From the NCBI RefSeq assembly GCF_900963305.1, contig NC_042524.1, positions 694,501 through 758,500 of the forward strand: a stretch of 64,000 nucleotides of DNA, given 5' to 3'. This document shows, piece by piece, positions 41,618 to 52,761 of the stretch. Position 1 is the first letter of the stretch, and each line of letters begins with the position of its first letter. The DNA is from Echeneis naucrates (lineage: Eukaryota; Chordata; Actinopteri; Carangiformes; Echeneidae). The position numbers and the translations under genes are program-made. The notes below the pieces were generated by a model, which searched no databases, was not told where the DNA came from, and was given only the letters and a program-made list of their open reading frames with translations.

Positions 41618-41683
41618 CGCCCCCTGCTGGAATCGAACCCCTGACATCCACTTAATGTCATGATGTCGGCTGGTAGCTCGTCC

Positions 41684-41755
41684 TCCTCGTTAGTATAGTG
41701 GACAGTATCTCCGCCTGTCACGCGGAAGACCGGGGTTCGATTCCCCGACGGGGAG
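41684..41755 (+). tRNA. tRNA-Asp (GTC)
   Basis: Starts TCCTCGTTAGTATAGTGG, anticodon loop CTGTCAC, B-box GGTTCGATTCC, ends GGGGAG. The 3' flank TTCAACTACCTTTTAGTAAC carries the Pol III stop. Confidence 0.96.
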
Positions 41756-42067
41756 TTCAACTACCTTTTAGTAACCATCACGTCACATGACGCAATAAAG
41801 CGTAAACCAATGAAAGAGCCGCTGTGTGATGCTGTTTGATTTCTTTGACTTTTTATGTTTTGTTGTTTATTTTATTGTTATGTTTATTATTTATTTTGTT
41901 GTTGTTGTTGATGGTGTATTTGTTGTGTGTGCACTCCGGGTGTGTCTGTCTGAGTCTGCCGCTGGTCACATTAACAATCAGCAGTTTTTATTTCGCAGAC
42001 GTAAAAAAAAATAAAGAAACTTTGGCGCCACCTAACTGTGACTGATGGTTACTAAAAGGTCGTTGAA

Positions 42068-42139
42068 CTCCCCGTCGGGGAATCGAACCCCGGTCTTCCG
42101 CGTGACAGGCGGAGATACTGTCCACTATACTAACGAGGA
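42068..42139 (-). tRNA. tRNA-Asp (GTC), inverted partner
   Basis: The same tRNA body as at 41684, on the opposite strand, with a nearly identical 3' flank TTCAACGACCTTTTAGTAAC. The two genes converge and are about 310 bases apart. Confidence 0.96.
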
Positions 42140-42239
42140 AGTGAGAATTATAGGAGATATCTGAGTATTAAAATAGTCTGTTTGTTAGTGTTTTTGTTTT
42201 TACGTTTTTATTTTTTATTTTTAACGCTTTTATTTCGTA

Positions 42240-42408
42240 TAACTCCTCCGTTCACATCGTGGGCAGTTTCTCCGCCTGTCGTGTCCCTGAAGGCACCACC
42301 GGAACCGACTTTAACCGACGGCCCTGAAGCTATGGGGACTACGTCATCGTCACGTGACTGCGTCAACAGAAACAAACATGGCGCCGCGAAATTGAGCGAA
42401 ACTCCACC
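42240..42408 (+). promoter_or_regulatory. uimc1: uimc1 promoter and probable first non-coding exon
   Basis: A CpG-containing block with TACGTCA (CRE-like), TCACGTGA (E-box) and TGCGTCA packed within about 30 bases (42339-42366), then an ATG-containing exon that ends at a donor ACC|GTGAGT (42408). The ATG at 42378 opens a five-codon frame ending in TGA, so it would be a short upstream ORF. The 5' limit is unknown. Confidence 0.5.
42252..42286 (+). pseudogene. Possible tRNA-Asp fragment
   Basis: CGTGGGCAGTTTCTCCGCC followed by TGTCGTG resembles the D-arm to anticodon part of the local tRNA-Asp (GTGGACAGTATCTCCGCC, TGTCACG). No T arm follows. It falls in the likely uimc1 promoter region. Confidence 0.35.
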
Positions 42409-42698
42409 GTGAGTGTTTTTAAACTAAAAACTGATCGATTAATTGACGTTTTCAGAAAAAGAAATCAGCCAAAGAAACGAACTCACAGGTCGCGTTTCGT
42501 TTAGTTCGTTCGTTTTCCGGAACGGAGAGCGGAAACACGGAAGTTATTTGTAGTTTTTGGTGTCTGGCTCAGTTTGTTATCGCGCTATTTTCATTCATTT
42601 TTCACTGAAACTAAAGAAAGTCAGAGTTTGATTTAATCCACATTCGGTCACTTTTATGTCTTTTTCTGCTTTTAAAACAGAGCTGACTTTGTTTTTAG

Positions 42699-42752
42699 TT
42701 CCTGAGAGGAAGAGGAGGACAAACTTCATCATCATCATCTCCAACATAACAG
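42699..42752 (+). other. uimc1: Probable second 5' non-coding exon of uimc1
   Basis: Bounded by a good acceptor (TTTGTTTTTAG) and donor (ACAG|GTAACT). It has no ATG. It lies between the CpG-rich exon and the exon that carries the uimc1 start codon. Confidence 0.45.
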
Positions 42753-43016
42753 GTAACTGCTGTCGACAACGAATCCACTAAAACATACTCTTTTTTCCAT
42801 ATTTACTTATTTCATACTTCTATTGCTTCTTTTAATGTCTGTCATTTTTATATGTTACAGCTTTATTTCCTTAAATAAAAACTAAAAACTAAAAATGGGC
42901 CATTCCACTGATTTACTCTCCGAAATGTCAGACTCATCTCTGCATTTAATCTTCATCGTGTGTTCAAACGTGAGACTGTTGTGAGTCTTTGTGTGTCTGT
43001 TGCATCAAACACCAGA

Positions 43017-46000
43017 ATGCCTCTGAGGAAACAACCTGTGAAGGATGTGAGTGACGTTCCCTCTGAAAACACTGAAGAGCACGACGCTGATGGCGATGAC
43101 CAGGTAGAAGTCATCAGAATACAATGGACTGAGCTGAATATACTGAGTTACAAGACAGTTTCCCCTCTGATCTGTTCCTGCAGGACAACTTTTCTTCATC
43201 ACTTCTATCGTCATCATCATCAGCAAGACACAAACACAGACGAGAGAGTAAATACAAACCCAAAGAAAATGGTGCGTGACACAACCACAGGGAATGTCTG
43301 AGGACACAAAACGCTCGTGGATGTTTATTATTTTTGCTGCAGAATCAAAAGATACAATCAAATTGAAGTGTCCAGTGAGATGTAATATGTTTTAAATTGT
43401 GTTTGTTGTTTCCGCCTTTGACTGATCAGACATATCTATTCTGTTCTTGGCCCTGATGAAGATGATGAGTGTATTTGTTTCTCCTGTATGTCTCAGAGAT
43501 GACAGAGGAGGAGATGATGGACCTGGCTCTTCGCCTCAGTGAACAGGAAGCCACAAAGACGGCGCTCAGAGTGCAGCAGGAAGAGGAGGCCGTGATGAAA
43601 GCCATTGAGGAGAGTGTGAGTTCAAGTGGATTTGGATCTCTAGAGGGTGGACGGGTCCAGAGCTTCTGTTCTGGATCAGCCCCTCAGGTCCTGCATCTAT
43701 ATTTAGGAAAGTGCAGGTTCAGCTCAACTCACTCTCACTCCCTGATGTGGGCCTCGTCCCTCATCTCACCATTCTCCTTCTCTCATAGATGGTTGGCCAG
43801 ACACAAGAAGGTTCTGATTCCCAAAGTCTCCTCACTAATGCCTCGCGATCACTGCGCTCTCGACGGAAACTTCTATACACCGACCAGGGAGCATCACTGG
43901 ACGCCGGCACATCTGAGACAGACCTGAATCGAAGTGAGTCACCGGAGGAAGAACACATTAGATGCTTTCAGGGAAATAAATGATTTAGCATTTGAACAAA
44001 CTGAAACTCAACTCCATCAATTTAAATATCTTGTTTTCCTTATAAAGTTATTATAAAGCTGTAAGAGAACATCTGAGCGCTAAAGACTTGCTGATGATTG
44101 TAAGCATTTACACTCTGCAGAAGAAGAGGGTTAAAATGTGCTGTTTTGATTCCAGGAGCCAAAGGAAGAGGAGATGAAAGTAGCAGCAGAAATAAGAAGC
44201 GTAAAAGGAAAGAGGGAAGTCCTCTGCTGGAGATGCCGGACTTGTCTCAGACTCAGAAGTTGGACTCACCCTGCAGCTCAGAGTCTTTATCTCTGCGTCT
44301 GGACTCACCGCAGGTCTGAGATTTTCTCTCTGATGATCAACAAAGTGTTTCTGAAAAACAACCAAGATAATATTTGTTTGCTCCTCCCTCTGAACCAGAG
44401 CTCAGATTCAACCCAGATCGAGGACTGTCAGCTCCTTAAATCCCCAGTCTTCCCCTCCACCGGCTGCAGGGCTGAGGTTCAAGTCCCCCGGCTGAGCCAA
44501 GACCTGCTGGACACCTGCAGGTTCTCAGGGTTTGTGTTGTGCTCTCAGAACAGCTGGATCTCCACCCAAGTGTCTCTCCCTGCTCCACCTAAGAGCCCCA
44601 CGTTTCCCAAAAGCCCCAATCTCTGTATTGACCTTGGTTCCTGTCCTAAAAGTCCTGTCTTCTCAGAGACCGAACTGGGAGACGCAGGAGAGACAGACCT
44701 GAATTCTGAGTATCTTAAAAGTCCAGTATTTGGCAGGATGACTCAGCGTGAAGGGATTTCAAGTGCCTACAAACCAAAGCCAACCTGTCAAAACTCAGGG
44801 TTCACGTTTTCCTCTCAAGGAAGTTTGACCCCATCTGTGACATCCACTTCCTGTCGGCCTCTGAGCCCGGTGTTCCCAAAAAGTCCAGATCTTCCTAAGA
44901 AACCCAGTCCAGCAAGCCCCACATTCCCTGAGACCAGCAGAGGACCAGTGGACCAGAATCCTGGGCCCTCCAGAAGTCCAGTGTTGGGCTGGACCGGATC
45001 ACGACGCAGATCTCGCCTCCACCTGCAGAGGAAGTCCAAGGACCAACCTCCCTCAGAGCAGATCAGGGATCCTCAGAGTCCAAAGCAGGTGGGTTCAAAT
45101 CCCTCCTCCCTCAGACCCAGACAACACTATATCAAAATAGGTTTTATAGTGACATTTAATACCTAGATTGAAGTCATCCATTGATTTTATTTTCTTAATT
45201 CCATTTTATATTTCTTTATCAGGCTCACACTGTTAATCTTTGTTTCCAATATTTTCCTGTCAGTTCTGTATCTGACAGGAAGTCAGAGATAAAACAGGAG
45301 CACATCATGTGACTCCACTTTTTTAGGTTCATTTCGTGTTTTTAAATTGTGTGAATATAAATGTATAAAATATGTCCCTCACCTTCTCTCACACTTGAAC
45401 ATCCGCACACTTTTTAAATTTGTGATCTTTCTGCTTCAGGACAGCAGGACCGAACCCGAGCCAGACATCAGGACCGGCTCAGGTACAAAAGTCGAGGCAT
45501 CTTTGTCCAGTTGGGGGTCAGAGGTCACGGTTATGTTTCTGACATCCCTCTGCTCTTTACTGGTTTCAGTTGATGCTCCGGAGCTGAATGATGGATATAA
45601 AGATAGGAAGTCACCGGAGACAGAGCTGGCCAGTGACATGACGCTGTTGTGGTCAGACGAGGACATCACGGTAACAGACTTACCAACGAAACATTTAACA
45701 GTGACAACAGTAAGTTCAGAAAAGCAGGCTGATCTTTGATAGATGTTAGTTTTTTACACAAGATGAGACCAGAATTAAGAGACGTTTAGAGAACGTTTTT
45801 GGTTCCTTAAGAACTTAAAAACAATAAAAACGAACAGTCTCATCATTTTCTGTTTTCGTTTCTGACATCTCAGTTTACATTCATTCTAAAGTCAACATTA
45901 GAGCTGCACAATTCAATTCAATCCAACAATGACAGAAATCACAGTGTGGCTGATGGAAATGTCTGAAATCAAAGGAGCTCTTTGTTGTTTCCTGTCAGTA

Positions 46001-49000
46001 TTTTGGTTCTACAGGAAATCCACTCTGTACTGATTTTATTTACAAAGATAAAAAAACCTCTTAACTCTTCCTCCCTCTGCTGAAGCCGATCAGCTCTCCC
46101 AGTCCGGTCTTCCCCGAGGAGAGACCAGTTCATCAGGCTCCGTCTGTGAACCGCATGGCTGCAGCGTCTCCAGGGAGAGCCAGGTCCAACGGCAGGTCGG
46201 TACCATCATCTGTATTTATTGTCTGTTAGTGTGTGAGTCCCTCCGGCCGATGGACTTCCTGTTCTTCCGTCCTCAGGTTCGCCTCAGACCGGAGTCTCAG
46301 CACGTTGAAGGATCAGAGCATCTTGCAGCAGCACTCCACCACAGAAGAACTCCAGCCTGTGGGCAAGCCAACGGTTCACTACTACTGGGGAGTTCCCTTC
46401 TGTCCACGAGGCCTGGACCCAGACTCCTACACGCAGGTGATCTGTCTGATCATGAGTCCGATCAGACCCAGGACCTGGACTCTAATCCTCTGCCCCTCCC
46501 TCAGGTGATCCTGACACAGATGCAGGTCTATGACAGGAGTCTGAAAGAGGCTCAGAGGCGTCTGCTGAGGAAGGCTCAGTGGGGGGAGCCCATCCTGCCA
46601 CAGCCCGAGGCAAGAACAATAAAAATAAAATAAACTTTATTATAAAGCACCATCCTGAACAGTGTCACTAAGTGATTCACAGGAAAAAGAAAAGGATGAT
46701 GAACAATAATCGGTGAAGCTGCCGGACCTGATGTTCGAATTAATCATCACTCAATAAGGTCATTTTTCTTCCCAGAAGTCCGCTTCACCTGAGCAGATTG
46801 AGGATTCGCCTCAACATCACATCACTCAAAGGTGAAACTCATTTTCTTCTTCTTCTTCACTTCAGTTAGAGAAACAGAGTGTTTGTTTTGAGATGACCCT
46901 CGTCATCATCACAAAGTCTGATCTTACTTTTAATGTCGTCACACGTCAGTCGAGGTCTCAGGCTACGAAGAAACAAACTGAGAGAAGAAGCCGGTGCCTC
47001 TCCAGCTGAGGAAGAGGAGGAGGAAGATGGGAAGGACGGAGAGGAGGCGGCGGAAAAGAATGATGGCAGAATGACGGCCGCTGACGACTGCGAGGTTTGT
47101 CCAGGTACTGAAGCTCCTCCTCGCCTTCTGTGGTCGAACTGAAGCCTTCAGGCTCAAACAGACGAAGAACTTTAAATGTGTCGCTCTGCTTTGAAACAAC
47201 AGAAACACAGCTGGACAATGATGACGACAACACGCAAGATCTGACCTTTGTGACCGACACTGCAGCCGAGGTGAGTTCATGTGTTTTTGAGAAATACTCC
47301 TGAAGAATCTATCTGTATATCCAGAGTCTCTGGATCAGCCCTGAATGTTTCTGAGTTTATTGTGTTGACAGAATAAAGCAGATTTTTCATCGTTAATGAG
47401 CAGAACTCCTGATCAGATAAAGACAGAAACAAGCCAAACACATGAGAGGAACTTTTCTTTGGAGAGGGAAACATTTGGAGTGTTTGTCCGCCAGGGGGCG
47501 CTGATGTGTTATTATTGTCTGTGGGACATTTTATCTCTTAATTTTTTCAGGGGAAAGTGGACAGAAGTATTAAATAAAATTTCATAGATAGATATGATCC
47601 AAGACAAAAGACTGAACCAGGACCTTCAGGATTCACCTGAGCCACAGGAAACAGGAAAACCACGAGGCGTTCAGGGACCAGAAGAGTGCGAGTTTAGATT
47701 TAAGTGTTGAAAAAATCATTCTTCCACAGCTTCAACCTGGAAGTCCAGATCCCCCTGAGGTGGAGAGGATCCCCAGAGACGCCTCCCCAGCAGGGGCGGA
47801 GCCACCGGAAGAGAAGATGGAGGTGGAGGGGGAGCAGGACGGCGCTGGGCGGGGTAAGGCCACACACTGAACCAACACAACAGAAAGAAACTAGTTTGGT
47901 GGCCGAACGTCTGACTCCGACTGTTTTCAGCTCCGACGGAGGGAAACGTCTCGACAGACGAGTTAACAGATCCAGACGTCCAGAATGTGAAGGACAGAAG
48001 GCCACAGGGGCCGCCGTCTCCAGACCTGGACTCGGCCACTCCCCCAAATCCTGAGCCCACGGTGGACTGTCCCATCTGTCAGGGGTCCTTCCCCGCAACG
48101 AGAATCGAGGTCCACGCAGCATACTGTGACGGAGAGGTGGCCGTCCTGGACCAGAGGAGGACCGAGGACAACCATGGTGAGACGGCTTTATTTTCTCAAG
48201 CCAGGTGATGCAAACTGTGTGAATGTCTAAACTGGACGAAGATCAGAGACGTTCTGTCTCAGTCCAAGTCCTGAATTCGCTGTATTAGTGAATTTTTTGA
48301 TCATTAGATGAAACTTCACATCAAATGAAACACATAACAAAATAAGACAAAAACTGGATCTTGATCAGGTACATCGCTGAAGCCTTGCAGGAAGAGGACG
48401 AGGAGAGGTGAGGTGACGGCCAGCGGGATGAACCATTCCTCCAGCTCTGACCAGTAAGAGGCGGCGACCCTTCTACCTGAAGCTGCTCAGGTGTTTCCCA
48501 ACAGGAAGTTTGACTCTTGTCTCGTCTGTCCCACAGGTTCCAGGAGAAATGTTACATCTGTCAGAGATTCTTTCCTCTCAGAGATTACAACCGGCACACC
48601 GAGCTCTGCATCCGACGCCGGGCGCCCAGGACTGAAGCTGTAAGCCCACCAGTCGGCTTTCATTCTGAAAAGCCTTCATACAGGAAGTGAACGTTCCACT
48701 TTAACTTTGCGCTTGTTGTAACGTTCCAGAGAGGAAACCTTCTGTCGGCGCTGGAGAGGAATGAGAACAGAGACTCAGGTGAGTCATCATTTTAAATGAC
48801 GCTCCCACATTCAGGAAAATAGACCATGAAACAGAGGAGGGGTCAGGGGGCGGGGCTACTGTGTGATTGACAGACTGTACCACCCAATCAGGACAGAATA
48901 CAAAGCAGAGCAGATCCACCTTCTCTTCTGAATACGGTTTCAACTGTGGTTCAGCTTTCAAAATAAAATACTGTCTGACTGAAACCTCTGCTGACATTTT

Positions 49001-49611
49001 GTTGTTCTTGTTCTTTGTCCTCAGAGGCCGGACCGTCTGGATCCAAACTCCAGCCAGAGTAAGAAAAGGGCTTCTCCTGCAGCATTCTCTGACCCAGAGT
49101 CCTTCAGCGATGAGGTCATGACCTTTCCCTTCGTCTCTTCATTTTACCATCAGCTGTGAAAAAGATTGCTTCAGAATAAAACACATTGATCGGTGCTAAA
49201 ACTCATGGCCAGATAAATGTGGTGAGTCAGAGCAGCTGATTCCCCCCGATGACACAAACAGGAAGTCTCTGAGGGGGTCGTCAGCTGATTGATGGGAAAG
49301 AGGAAGAGGAAAGAAGGTTCAGGTTCACTGAACTAAATTAGAAGACTGTAATTCAGGAAACTCTTAATCTGAAAGATACCCAGAGTATCAGATACTCCAC
49401 TGAAGTGCTGCTGTCTGTTTGTAGTGAGGTCATTGACCTGCGGGATGACGATGGCGATGATGAAGGAGAGGGCGGTGATGTTGGCGGCCTGGCGTTCAGC
49501 ATCAGTAACTCCCCCATCAGATCCTTCACGCCGATCTCTGAGGCCACCGACTGTCTGATCGACTTCAAGAGGCAGCAACGAGTCAAAAGGCCGAGTCAGC
49601 GGCGAAGATGA
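43017..49611 (+). CDS. uimc1: RAP80 (ubiquitin interaction motif containing 1), BRCA1-A complex
   Basis: Twenty-one coding exons: 43017-43103, 43184-43271, 43497-43615, 43789-43933, 44156-44313, 44399-45088, 45440-45482, 45570-45670, 46086-46195, 46277-46436, 46505-46609, 46776-46831, 46950-47104, 47203-47270, 47730-47853, 47931-48176, 48369-48453, 48537-48639, 48730-48778, 49025-49058 and 49425-49611 (970 aa; human 719). RAP80 binds K63-linked ubiquitin at DNA breaks and brings the BRCA1-A complex through Abraxas. Seen: start MPLRKQPVKDVSD; tandem UIMs (about 60-97; LALRLSEQEA and MKAIEES with the human spacing); the Abraxas-binding region (about 545-605; HYYWGVPFCPRGLDP); two zinc fingers (CPICQ..HAAYC near 785-805, CYICQ..HTELC near 851-870); and the C-terminal SEATDCLIDFK. 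The extra length is mostly the 230-codon sixth exon with SP-V/T-F repeats. Exon 11 uses a GC donor (GAG|GCAAGA). Confidence 0.96.
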
Positions 49612-49766
49612 GGAGGAAGTGACATCACAGCCAGAAACCACGCCCTCCTCAGGTGAACAGACACAAAGTGAACTGAGCCTCAGACCCTGGAGTCCAGATG
49701 ATGGTTCATGATCCCCAGAGGAGGAACCCTCCTGACTCCGCCCCCTCAGGAAGGACTCAGCTCTGA

Positions 49767-49772
49767 AATAAA
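49767..49772 (+). terminator. uimc1: Candidate polyadenylation signal for uimc1
   Basis: AATAAA 155 bases past the stop codon. Confidence 0.5.
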
Positions 49773-49779
49773 ATAACCG

Positions 49780-51270
49780 AGCTGCAACCCAACGTGCCGA
49801 ACATTAGCATGCCTGCTATGTGTTAGCTTGCTAATGCTAAATGCTAAACATTAGTGACCAAATACAAACATCGACAAGCTGCTGTGCTAATTTATCATTT
49901 AACGTCAGAATATAAACGGTTCATAACACAACACCGGTATCATTACAGTCATTTTCCTCATCTTTTAAACATTAAGGACAAATTTCTTCAGATTCTCAGA
50001 TGTGATCATTGATCTAATGACCAGCAGGTTGTTGATCAGCTTGAAGAGAGCAGAAGCTTTATTTACCTTAGAGGCAGAAATAAAACAACTTCAGCCTCTT
50101 AAAACTCAAATCAAGTCAAAGACTGTAACAACTGTAGAGTTATTTCCATCATCAGTTCATCATTTCCCAATGATTTCAGATCTGTCTTTAAATCCAGACA
50201 ACAAAAAAGAGGAAGATTTTCACTTGTGTGAACTGACAACAAGTAACACCGAAGTTTGTTTTTCAAGAAGTTTGTTCAAGAAAAATCTGAAATATTTATG
50301 GAGATGAAGAAACCATTTTTCTACCGATTTGAGTTTCTCTGGAAGAGAAAATCAAATTCAAAATTTTGTGTTGAAAATATTTTTAATCTTGTTTCATAAA
50401 AACAGGAATTAAAACCTAATTTAGATTCATCAGCCATCTGCTCTTCATCCTCCTCCTCCTCTTCAGCAGTAAGCAGAAGGAAGTTCTAAGTTTCCCTTCG
50501 TCATCTGTGAGGTTTTAGTTTTGTGCCACTGGAGGTGATTTCTTTCAGGTGTGTTTTCATTGTGGACCATTTAAAAGCATAAATAGAAAAAATGTCCCTC
50601 AGGCTGTTTCTTCTTGTCTGTCAGCACTTCAGACTCAAAGTCCCTGAGGGCAAACGTTGCTGCATTGTGTTGTCTTCTTTTCTAAGACAGTTTGTCCAAC
50701 GTGCTGCGTCGTTTCATAACCACCTGAGGTTTGTGTTTCCTGTGTGTTTGGTAAGATTCTGTCACAACGTCGAGTTTCACCAGAAAAACTCTGAGCAGGA
50801 TCTTCTGCTGCTGGCCGTCAGTATTTGGACATTTAGAGACTGAGCTTCTTCAGTCAGTCTGAAATAAAACAAATCTGTCCATTCCATCCATTTTTTTCTT
50901 CGCTTTTATAATTTCAGGTTTAAACATAATTAGATTTTCATCTCTTCTCTATCTCATACATGATAGTAAAGGACACAATACCATCAGCTGATCTGACATT
51001 AAATAACTGAAGACATATTTGGATTTCTGCTGAATTTAATCATGTTTGTGCTGATTAAAAAATATACTAATGAAAAGCACACATACAAGAAAACGTCCAT
51101 TATAATTCATTCATAACTAAAGAGAGACTTTTTTCTCAAACAGAGCAAACTGGTATAATAACAATAAATAAACACAGGCAAGTTTTAGGAAAATTCTGCA
51201 ATTAAAAAAGTTTCAGCAACGAATTCATGAGTTAAACCACCAACATTTTATTTACGATAAAATCACGTAT
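49780..51270. other. Spacer between uimc1 and the hexokinase gene
   Basis: AT-rich; no exon chain or RNA gene could be supported. The open frames around 50.0-50.8 kb lack recognisable protein segments and good splice partners. Confidence 0.5.
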
Positions 51271-51578
51271 TAATTTCCCAGCATGCTTTGGGAACGTGGT
51301 ATTAATTGTGACGTTGAAGGTGAAATTGGGATGTTGGCGGTAAATCCATACACGTGACCAGTTTAAATAAAGTTGGGTTTTAATTTGGTCCAATCAGCCG
51401 TTTGGATCTGCCGCTCCTGCCACGCGGTGTTTTCCGCAGCAGCGGCAGCAGCGGCAGAAGCGGCAGAAGCGGCTCCACATGTTGCGACATTAATCCTGCG
51501 CCCTGATGTGGAGGGAGTGATCAGTCGGTGTCTGACTCTCAGGAAGTTCGGTCCATTCCAGCAGCTCCGGACGGGAAG
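51271..51578 (+). promoter_or_regulatory. Hexokinase promoter with ZNF143-like site and probable 5' exon
   Basis: TTCCCAGCATGC (51275-51286) matches the core of the ZNF143/SBS promoter motif. GCAGCGG repeats follow at 51430-51480, then a likely non-coding exon ending CGGGAAG|GTGAGAA (51578). A second likely non-coding exon lies at 52090-52205 (acceptor CCTTTCAG, donor CAAAG|GTAACC, no ATG). The link to the hexokinase is inferred from order and strand. Confidence 0.45.
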
Positions 51579-52761
51579 GTGAGAAACGGACCTTTTCTGT
51601 TTGTTTGTTTGTGTTTGTTTTTGTTGGTTTTTTGCGGTTGTGAGTTTTTTGTTGTTTTTCGGCGCTCAGCTGTTGGAGGAGGAAACCTGAGGCGGACTGA
51701 GGTTTTCCTTCGGAGCAGATGAAGCTGTTGCTCATCTTCTGGACCCGCTGCGGCCTCTTTCAGGGCCCCAGGTGGCCCCTGCTGCCTTCAGGGACCCCTC
51801 ACTGTGTGTGTGTTTGGGGGCTTCAGGTGTGAACCGGCTGGTCTGATGTGTTTTCTGTCACCTTCAGGCAGATCAGACCTGGACCAGGACCAGGTCTCAG
51901 GTCCTGGCTCTGATTGTGTGACTCGTCTTTCTGATCGCTTCCTGTAACGTGATGTGACACTCCACCCAAAAACATGATCCCTGAGTGTTGTCATATCTGG
52001 GGGGGGTTCAGTTGTTGCAACCGTCAACTGAAAAGACTCCAGTGAAGTCAAGCAGGAAGTCCGAACTTTAACTTTAACTCTCCTTTCAGACACTTCAAGC
52101 ATCTGGTGAAGTCAGTGGATCAAAGTTTTCGGATTCTTTGGACATTTTCTACTCCAGGGCCGCGCACACACTTTTCACGGGCGAAGGTTCAAGCCAAGAT
52201 CAAAGGTAACCCCCCCAACCACCACCGGCTCATTCTGAGTGAACAAATATCAGTGAAATATTTATTTAACATTAATTAACAGTAAATGTTCCTGGTTTGA
52301 AGCGTCCAGACTGAGACCTGTTCCATCTGTTGACTCTCCTGAGGACTCACCTTAAATCAATATGAGCTGCGGAGGCTAAATCTGGATTAATGTTTAAGTC
52401 AAAGTAATCCAGATCCGTATCTGAGTCAGACCAACGAAGACAATGTTTTCTCTGTTCCTGTTTATTTTAGGCATTAATATGTTTTTTTCACAGATTCAGC
52501 TCTCGCTAAATTGTGATGTATTGCTGAAGTTCTCCACAGGATGAAACTTTATGATTCAAAATTTTCTCAGCATACAAAATCATTTTTAACAGACTCATCA
52601 TTTTTACTCATTTCACAGCATTTTGTGAGAAAAGTGCTGTAAAAATAGAGACCAGGAATTTTTTATCCATAAATTGGAGCCATGTTGTTTCTGTTCTCTG
52701 AACATTTGACTGCGTTGAGTCATTTGCTCCAATTGACCTTTGACCTTTGAACTCTGCCCAG

